Positions 1 through 4,155 of a DNA stretch of 5,003 nt are shown here, in pieces. This DNA comes from Bacillota bacterium (GTDB lineage: Bacteria; Bacillota; Clostridia; Peptostreptococcales; Anaerovoracaceae): contig JAFOGM010000343.1 of the NCBI GenBank assembly GCA_017386805.1, positions 1 to 5,003 of the forward strand, read 5' to 3'. Position numbers and translations under genes: made by a program. The notes beneath the pieces were generated by a model. It was not told the DNA's origin and did not search any database. It saw only the letters and a list, made by a program, of their open reading frames with translations. Position 1 is the first letter of the stretch. Each line of letters starts with the position of its first letter.

Positions 1-427
1 ACCGTTTCATCAGGGTGACCCGTGTTCCTTTCCCTGGCGCAGAAACCACCTCCACTCGGTCAGTAAAACTTTCCATCACCGTAAACCCCCTGCCGGACCG
101 GTCCTCCGTACTTCCGGTGGTATACAGCGGTTCTCTGGCCAGAGTCACATCCTGGATCCCCACACCGTGATCTTCCACCGTCATGGTCAAAACACCGTCA
201 TCATAGAGGCACAGCTTCAGCACCACCTCTCCTTCCCCTTCCGGATAGGCATGGATCACCGCATTGCTGACCGCCTCCGATACCGCTGTCCGGATCTCCG
301 TCAGCTCTTCAATGGTGGGATCTGCCTGTGCCGCAAAGGCCGCGGCAACCGCCCTGGCCAGGCTTTCATTTTCCGAACTGGCCGGAAAGACTGTCTCCAA
401 CCGGTTTTTCACTGCATTTTCGTCCAT
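1..427 (-). CDS. spoIIAB: Anti-sigma F factor / serine kinase SpoIIAB (C-terminus cut by window edge)
   Basis: SpoIIAB binds and inhibits the forespore sigma factor SigF, and uses ATP to phosphorylate SpoIIAA on serine. The 142 visible residues show a GHKL-fold kinase: the NESLAR stretch (20-25, Arg25 matching the B. subtilis Arg20 partner contact), the N box EAVSNAVIHAY (51-61, Glu51 and Asn55 for catalysis and Mg-ATP), the G1 box DHGVG (86-90), and the ATP-lid/G2 region DRSGRGFTVME (109-119). B. subtilis SpoIIAB has about 146 residues, so only a few are missing past the left edge. The ATG at 425-427 was chosen because an AAGGCGGA-type ribosome site lies just before it and the N-terminus then matches the family. 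The start lies inside spoIIAA (19-bp overlap), which suggests translational coupling that keeps kinase and substrate balanced. One oddity is that the usual SGMGF of the lid reads SGRGF (AGG codon at 89-91). sigF should follow outside the window. The family assignment is very secure. Confidence 0.95.
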   Translation of the reverse strand, partial: MDENAVKNRLETVFPASSENESLARAVAAAFAAQADPTIEELTEIRTAVSEAVSNAVIHAYPEGEGEVVLKLCLYDDGVLTMTVEDHGVGIQDVTLAREPLYTTGSTEDRSGRGFTVMESFTDRVEVVSAPGKGTRVTLMKR

Positions 428-798
428 GGTTCTTCCGCCTTTCCCAAACATTTCGTTATTGCCTCTTCCAAAGATCCGCAATAGGATGCGATCATAAAAA
501 CACCGGCCATATGTAATATCTGTTTCACATAATCGTCACAGCCTGTAATACAAACCCTTCCGCCGGTCTCCCGAATTTTTTGATATCGCCCCAGGACCAC
601 TCCAATTCCGGAACTGTCCATAAACGTCACATGGTGAAAATCAAAAATCAAGTGGACTGGTCCATTTCCTTTTCCCCGATCCAGGATTTCTTCATCCAGT
701 ACACTTCGCATTGCAGCCGCCATATGGTGATCCACCTCGCCGGACAATTCCGCCACAAGGCAGTTTTGTTCCCAGCGCATGATACATGATTCATACAT
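409..798 (-). CDS. spoIIAA: Anti-anti-sigma F factor SpoIIAA (STAS domain)
   Basis: SpoIIAA, when unphosphorylated, binds SpoIIAB and releases SigF in the forespore; SpoIIAB phosphorylates it and the phosphatase SpoIIE reactivates it. The 129-residue product is one STAS domain with the family signatures ELSGEVDHH (17-25) and FMDSSGIGVVLGRY (59-72). Ser62 corresponds to the phosphorylated Ser58 of B. subtilis. The protein is slightly longer than the B. subtilis one (about 117 residues): it has a few extra N-terminal residues and a tail (about 119-129) encoded partly where the gene overlaps spoIIAB. The start at 796-798 is supported by AGGAAAGGGGG ending 8 bases upstream. A second in-frame ATG (778-780, Met7) has no ribosome site. 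That ribosome site is also the 3' arm of a terminator-like hairpin. It is the first gene of the spoIIA operon here and lies 88 bp after thiI on the same strand. Confidence 0.95.
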   Translation of the reverse strand: MYESCIMRWEQNCLVAELSGEVDHHMAAAMRSVLDEEILDRGKGNGPVHLIFDFHHVTFMDSSGIGVVLGRYQKIRETGGRVCITGCDDYVKQILHMAGVFMIASYCGSLEEAITKCLGKAEEPWTKMQ

Positions 799-866
799 AA
801 AAAAAGCCCCCTTTCCTCTTCATTATACCGCTCACATCTAAGCTTGTCTTTGAGAGAGAAAGGGGG
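799..866 (-). terminator. Intrinsic terminator-like hairpin after thiI, overlapping the spoIIAA ribosome-binding site
   Basis: On the minus strand CCCCCTTTC (866-858) pairs perfectly with GAAAGGGGG (815-807). Four more pairs (856-853 with 816-819) can form across a one-base bulge. The 3' arm is followed by CTTTTTTT (806-799), the classic layout of a Rho-independent terminator, and it lies 21 bases past the thiI stop. The loop is long (33-42 bases), which weakens the call. The 3' arm is also the spoIIAA Shine-Dalgarno sequence, and the T-run ends directly at the spoIIAA ATG. A transcript coming from thiI would therefore both tend to stop and hide the spoIIAA ribosome site. Pairing and T-run are seen directly; the function is inferred. 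Confidence 0.6.
822..850 (-). promoter_or_regulatory. SigA-like promoter for the spoIIA operon
   Basis: On the minus strand there is a perfect -10 hexamer TATAAT (827-822). Exactly 17 bases upstream is AAGACA (850-845), matching four of six bases of TTGACA. The predicted start point is near 815, about 17 bases before the spoIIAA ATG and at the first base of the hairpin's 3' arm. A transcript from here would keep the ribosome site but lack the strand that hides it. B. subtilis spoIIA is read by SigH with Spo0A; no SigH-type pair (AGGAWWW with GAAT at 11-12 bases) was found at a usable position here. Confidence 0.5.
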
Positions 867-878
867 TTTTGTTCTAGT

Positions 879-887
879 TTTGTCGAT
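879..887 (+). promoter_or_regulatory. Possible Spo0A box upstream of spoIIA
   Basis: TTTGTCGAT on the plus strand matches the 0A box TTTGTCGAA at eight of nine positions. It touches the thiI stop codon and lies about 68 bases upstream of the predicted spoIIA start point. A second TGTC core (845-848) is part of the -35 region, a placement known for Spo0A-activated SigA promoters. Spo0A control of spoIIA is established in B. subtilis; binding here is inferred from sequence only. Confidence 0.35.
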
Positions 888-2095
888 TATTCCTGCGGAT
901 AGATCACAGTGCTGGTTCTGCTTTCCAGAGCAGCTTCCACCAGGGCATCCACATCCAGATGGCTTTCAGATTCCAGGATTCTGGGCAGCTTGGGCTTTGT
1001 GGAGGGGTGCTTCGGCAGGAAGACGGTGCAGCAGTCTTCATAGGGCAGAATGGAAGTTTCATAAGTACCGATTTCCTTGGCGATATCCATGATGTCCACC
1101 TTGTCCATAGCGATCAGCGGTCTCATAACGGGCATCTGTACAGATGCATCGGTAACCACCAGCGCTTCTGCAGTCTGGCTGGCAACCTGACCGATGTTTT
1201 CACCGGTAATCAGCATCAGGCAGCCGGTTTCCTGCGCCACGCGTTCTGCCAAGCGCATCATGAAACGACGAACCAGAATGGTGATTTCATCTTCCGGGCA
1301 ATTAGCCACGATGGCTTCCTGAATGGGCAGCAGGTTGATGCTGTGGATGGTGAAGCGGCCGCAGTAGTTGGCAACGATGGATGCCAGATCCTGTACCTTT
1401 TCCCAGGCACGTTCGCTGGTGTAGGGATAGGAATGGAAGTGGATCGCTTCGATCATCATACCGCGCTTTGCCATCATGAATGCCGCAACGGGGCTGTCGA
1501 TACCGCCGGACAGCAGCACCATACCCTTACCGTTGGTGCCCAGCGGCAGGCCGCCGAAGCCGGAAACCTTCTGTTCGAAGACATAAGCCTTTCCGCGGCG
1601 AACGGAAACGAACAGCTTACAATCCGGTTCGTGCACGTCAACAGCCAGAACCTTACAGCCCTTCAGAACTCGCGCACCGATCATGCGGCCGATTTCCGGG
1701 GACTGGATGGGGAACTGCTTGTTTGCGCGCTTTGCATCCACCTTGAAGGTCTTGATTCCTCGCTTTTCGATGATGTTCATCATGTATTCCACAGCGGCAT
1801 CACCGATCTTGTCCATGATCTGCTGTGCGCTGCCTTCTTCGATATTGATTTCCACTGCGGGGCTCACGGAAGCTACGCCGAAGACTTTGGTGATGGCCTT
1901 CAGAGTCACTTCTTCTTCCATTTCCAGCGGAGTACGGACGAAGATCAAACCTTCATCTCTTCTCACTTCGATTCCGCTGCCGATCTTCTTCAGAGAACGA
2001 CGGATTCTGTCCACCAGCATTCTTTCAAAATAGGGCTTGTTCATCCCCTTCAGCGCTACTTCACCGCAGCGCACGATGTATGTTTTCTGTTCCAT
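887..2095 (-). CDS. thiI: tRNA 4-thiouridine synthetase / sulfurtransferase ThiI
   Basis: ThiI adenylates uridine 8 of tRNA with ATP and replaces its oxygen with sulfur to give 4-thiouridine; in some bacteria it also passes sulfur toward the thiazole of thiamine. In the 402-residue form there is an N-terminal ferredoxin-like part (about 1-75, VRCGEVALKGMNKPYFE), a THUMP RNA-binding domain (about 60-165, with SPEIGRMIGARVL), and a PP-loop ATPase domain with SGGIDS at 196-201. The C-terminal YEDCC motif (Cys355, Cys356) carries the conserved sulfur-transfer cysteine. There is no rhodanese domain, so it is the short Bacillus-type enzyme rather than the longer E. coli type. I prefer the ATG at 2093-2095 because the GAGG site lies 8 bases before it; the ATG at 2099-2101 (404 residues) would be only 2 bases from that site. 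The desulfurase gene upstream ends 20 bases before this start, so the two form an operon and the desulfurase is the likely sulfur donor. Confidence 0.95.
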   Translation of the reverse strand: MEQKTYIVRCGEVALKGMNKPYFERMLVDRIRRSLKKIGSGIEVRRDEGLIFVRTPLEMEEEVTLKAITKVFGVASVSPAVEINIEEGSAQQIMDKIGDAAVEYMMNIIEKRGIKTFKVDAKRANKQFPIQSPEIGRMIGARVLKGCKVLAVDVHEPDCKLFVSVRRGKAYVFEQKVSGFGGLPLGTNGKGMVLLSGGIDSPVAAFMMAKRGMMIEAIHFHSYPYTSERAWEKVQDLASIVANYCGRFTIHSINLLPIQEAIVANCPEDEITILVRRFMMRLAERVAQETGCLMLITGENIGQVASQTAEALVVTDASVQMPVMRPLIAMDKVDIMDIAKEIGTYETSILPYEDCCTVFLPKHPSTKPKLPRILESESHLDVDALVEAALESRTSTVIYPQE

Positions 2096-2115
2096 AATCA
2101 TTTCCTCTTCTGTAC

Positions 2116-3303
2116 CTATCTCTTCTTTCCGCGACCCATCATCTTTGTCAAACGACGCATGGAATCCACGGCAAATTTCAGTTCTTTCAGTGCGTAATCC
2201 ACCTGTTCTTCGGTGATATCACAGCTCAGGGACAAACGCAGCGCCCCTTCGATTTCTTCCGGCTTCAGGCCCGCTGCTGTCAGTACATGACTTCCCTTTT
2301 TGTGAGAAGAGCAGGCAGATCCTGTGGACACGTAGATATCCTTCTGTTCCAGCATGTGAAGCAGGACTTCACCGCGGCATCCGGGGAAGCTCACATTGAG
2401 GATGGCCGGGCTGGCCTTTTCCTCTCTGGGACTGTTGATCACCGCATTTTCGATGGTGGATTCGATCCCGGTCAGGAGCTTGGTTCTCATGGCTTTCAGG
2501 TGCTCCAGCTTTGCCTTGCGTTCTTCTTCTGCCATCTTCGCAGCCAGACCCAGGCCAACGATAAACGGTACATTCTCTGTACCGGAACGGAAGCCCTTTT
2601 CCTGACCGCCGCCGAAAATGAAGGACGGGATGTTGACACCCTTTCTTACATACAGAGCACCGATTCCTTTCGGTCCATGGATTTTGTGACCACTGACTGA
2701 CAACATATCCACCGGAAGCTTTCTCACATCGATTTCTTCCTTTCCCCAAGCCTGAACAGCATCGGTATGGAAGAGGATGTTCTTTCCGTATTTGGCATTG
2801 GCCTCTTTGATCAGCTGACCCACTTCCATCAGCGGCTGAACAGAACCCAATTCGTTGTTCACCATCATGATGCTGACGAACACCGTATTTTCGTCCAGTT
2901 CTCTCTTCAGCTGTTCCAGATCCAGGAATCCATGGCGATCCACATCCAGGAGTACCGTTTCGTATCCCTGACGCTTCAGTTCCTTGAACGCTTCTAAAAC
3001 CGCAGGATGTTCCACCGAAGTGGTAATGATTTTATTTCCCTGATGACGACGGGCATTCACCGCACCAAAGATAGCGGTGTTATCGCCTTCGGTCCCACCG
3101 GATGTGAAGAAGATTTCTTCCGGAGATGCGCCCAGCGAAGCGGCAACCTCCGCCCGCGCTTCTTTCACCATCTTTTCCGCAGCCATACCCAGGCGATGCA
3201 AAGAAGACGGATTTCCGAAGTCTTCCCTCATGGTTTTTACCACCAGTTCCGTCACCTCATCGTAAGGTCTCGTGGTGGCACTGTTGTCCAAATATGTAAA
3301 CAT
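2116..3303 (-). CDS. Cysteine desulfurase, NifS/IscS family, probably the dedicated sulfur donor of ThiI
   Basis: This PLP enzyme converts L-cysteine to alanine and holds the sulfur as a persulfide. The 395 residues have normal family length and all key parts: the LDNSATT start (5-11), His99 in TSVEHPAV, Asp181 and Gln184 in HTDAVQAWG for the cofactor ring, Lys207 in SVSGHKIHGPKG for the PLP Schiff base, the RSGTEN motif (239-244), and catalytic Cys331 in STGSACSS. The C-terminus ends in a basic tail (GRGKKR). The start is supported by AAAGG 9 bases before the ATG. Only 20 bases separate its TAG from the preferred thiI start. In B. subtilis the desulfurase beside thiI (NifZ) works specifically with ThiI in tRNA thiolation, and the same role is inferred here. 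No iscU/sufU scaffold gene is next to it, which argues against a main role in Fe-S assembly, though a shared role cannot be excluded. It could be named nifZ or iscS; I leave the symbol open. Confidence 0.93.
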   Translation of the reverse strand: MFTYLDNSATTRPYDEVTELVVKTMREDFGNPSSLHRLGMAAEKMVKEARAEVAASLGASPEEIFFTSGGTEGDNTAIFGAVNARRHQGNKIITTSVEHPAVLEAFKELKRQGYETVLLDVDRHGFLDLEQLKRELDENTVFVSIMMVNNELGSVQPLMEVGQLIKEANAKYGKNILFHTDAVQAWGKEEIDVRKLPVDMLSVSGHKIHGPKGIGALYVRKGVNIPSFIFGGGQEKGFRSGTENVPFIVGLGLAAKMAEEERKAKLEHLKAMRTKLLTGIESTIENAVINSPREEKASPAILNVSFPGCRGEVLLHMLEQKDIYVSTGSACSSHKKGSHVLTAAGLKPEEIEGALRLSLSCDITEEQVDYALKELKFAVDSMRRLTKMMGRGKKR

Positions 3304-3329
3304 ATGATCAACCTTTCTCTATTTGAAAC

Positions 3330-3341
3330 TGCCCGAAGGCA
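3330..3341 (-). other. UUCG-tetraloop hairpin in the desulfurase 5' leader
   Basis: On the minus strand TGCC-TTCG-GGCA forms a four-pair stem closed by C-G around UUCG, a very stable RNA tetraloop. It lies in the predicted 5' untranslated leader, 26 bases before the start codon. No T-run follows, so it is not a terminator. It may protect the transcript end or affect translation, or may be chance. Confidence 0.3.
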
Positions 3342-3361
3342 AAATCCTCACTAACTAAAAT

Positions 3362-3391
3362 ATTATATCCTGTCCGACCCCGGTTCCGCAA
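3362..3391 (-). promoter_or_regulatory. SigA-like promoter of the desulfurase-thiI operon
   Basis: A perfect -10 TATAAT (3367-3362, minus strand) is preceded at 18 bases by TTGCGG (3391-3386), which keeps only the TTG of TTGACA. The predicted start point is near 3355, giving a leader of about 52 bases. It is the best candidate in the 201-bp divergent region. Confidence 0.5.
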
Positions 3392-3422
3392 GATGTTTCT
3401 GTCCTTCTTTTTGGCTGACAGG

Positions 3423-3450
3423 CAGTATTCTTCCCGGTTTTTCATATACT
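3423..3450 (+). promoter_or_regulatory. SigE-like mother-cell promoter for sigK
   Basis: CATATACT (3443-3450) matches the SigE -10 consensus CATACAHT at seven of eight positions. CAGTATT (3423-3429) matches the -35 consensus KMATATT at five of seven, with a 13-base spacer where 14-15 is usual. The start point would be near 3457, about 48 bases before the sigK ATG. In B. subtilis sigK is transcribed by SigE with SpoIIID and later by SigK itself, so this type of promoter is expected here. The site is a reasonable but unproven match. Confidence 0.45.
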
Positions 3451-3504
3451 CTACCATTCCGGTGTCCTGATTCAAACAGGATCCCTATTCGAAAGGAGAC
3501 TCCC

Positions 3505-4155
3505 ATGAGCCTTTCACCCGTATCGGGCAATTCCTTTCCCCGACCTCTCACCGAAGCCGAAGAATCGCAGCTTCTGGAAGCCTTTGCTTCCGGCAGTCCG
3601 CCGGCCAGAAGCCGGCTGATTGAACACAACCTAAGGTTGGTTGCTCACATCGCCAAGAAATACACCGGTCCGGAACGATCCTTCGATGATTTGATTTCCA
3701 TCGGTACTGTGGGCCTCATCAAAGCGGTGGATACCTATAAACCTGGAAAATCCGTCCGTCTGGCAACTTACGCCGCCAAATGCATTGAAAACGAGATCCT
3801 GATGCACATTCGCGCATCAAAGAAACAACGCTCCGAAGTTTCACTGAACGAACCTTTGGGAACAGATAAAGACGGAAACGAAATCAGTTTTATGGATATC
3901 ATCGGAACCGATGACGACTCCATCGTGGATGAACTGGATCATCGTTTTCAAGTAAAAAAACTCCACGAGGCCGTCGAATCCCTGTTGACTGACCGTGAAA
4001 AAACGGTGATCATCCTGCGCTTCGGTCTCTATGGAAAGGAGCCTCAAACCCAAAATGAAGTAGCTGACCTTCTGGGGATTTCCAGATCCTATGTGTCCCG
4101 CATTGAAAAAAAGGCAGTCTCCAAATTGAAGACCGCCTTTCAAGAGGAAGAGTAA
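3505..4155 (+). CDS. sigK: RNA polymerase sporulation sigma factor SigK, without pro-sequence
   Basis: SigK is the late mother-cell sigma factor that directs coat, spore maturation and lysis genes. The 216 residues contain FPRPLTEAEE (11-20), region 2 (about 35-105; LIEHNLRLVAHIAKKY, DDLISIGTVGLIKAVDTY, LATYAAKCIENEILMH), and region 4 with a helix-turn-helix (182-205, NEVADLLGISRSYVSRIEKK). LVAHI and NEILMH fit SigK better than SigE, which typically has LVVYI and EILMY; there is also no spoIIGA neighbour. B. subtilis pro-SigK has about 20 extra hydrophobic residues at the N-terminus. Here only ten residues precede FPRPL, which places the start close to where the B. subtilis protein is cleaved. 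The start has a strong AAGGAG site 6 bases before the ATG, and no in-frame ATG, GTG or TTG exists back to the stop at 3352-3354. The coding sequence is uninterrupted, so no skin-type element is inserted. The last 16 bases overlap the convergent gene. Confidence 0.92.
   Translation: MSLSPVSGNSFPRPLTEAEESQLLEAFASGSPPARSRLIEHNLRLVAHIAKKYTGPERSFDDLISIGTVGLIKAVDTYKPGKSVRLATYAAKCIENEILMHIRASKKQRSEVSLNEPLGTDKDGNEISFMDIIGTDDDSIVDELDHRFQVKKLHEAVESLLTDREKTVIILRFGLYGKEPQTQNEVADLLGISRSYVSRIEKKAVSKLKTAFQEEE
4106..4140 (-). terminator. Intrinsic terminator of the PBP-like gene, inside the sigK coding region
   Basis: Just after the TGA of the minus-strand gene, AAAGGCGGTC (4140-4131) pairs with GACTGCCTTT (4119-4110) in nine of ten positions around an 11-base loop. 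The T-run covers seven bases on the minus strand (4112-4106). The stem begins at the last base of the stop codon read on the opposite strand. On the plus strand the same bases encode the Lys-Lys-Ala-Val to Thr-Ala-Phe part at the C-terminus of SigK. Plus-strand transcripts would form the hairpin without a T-run after it, so it should act only leftward. Confidence 0.65.

Noticed and set aside
167..516. Several short plus-strand open frames opposite spoIIAB
   Set aside because: They lie opposite a well-conserved spoIIAB frame, have no family signature and no convincing ribosome sites.
781..820. SigH promoter made of AGAGGAAAG and a downstream GAAT
   Set aside because: The spacer is about 15 bases instead of 11-12, and the start point would fall inside the spoIIAA coding region.
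959..2197. A 412-codon open frame on the plus strand opposite thiI
   Set aside because: It mirrors thiI and the end of the desulfurase gene, has a His/Phe/Gln-rich composition typical of antisense frames and no recognisable domain, while the minus strand encodes a textbook ThiI.
3472..3481. Possible SpoIIID site (TCAAACAGGA) before sigK
   Set aside because: It matches WWRRACARNY only partly (mismatches at the second and last positions), lies downstream of the predicted start point, and such a short degenerate motif is common by chance.
3363..3629. An 88-codon minus-strand open frame across the divergent region and the sigK start
   Set aside because: It overlaps the conserved sigK N-terminal coding region and both predicted promoters, and shows no known motif.
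3505..4155. Assignment as SigE instead of SigK
   Set aside because: LVAHIAKKY and NEILMH, the FPRPL start and the lack of a spoIIGA neighbour point to SigK, although the RSEVS and GTDDD stretches resemble SigE.
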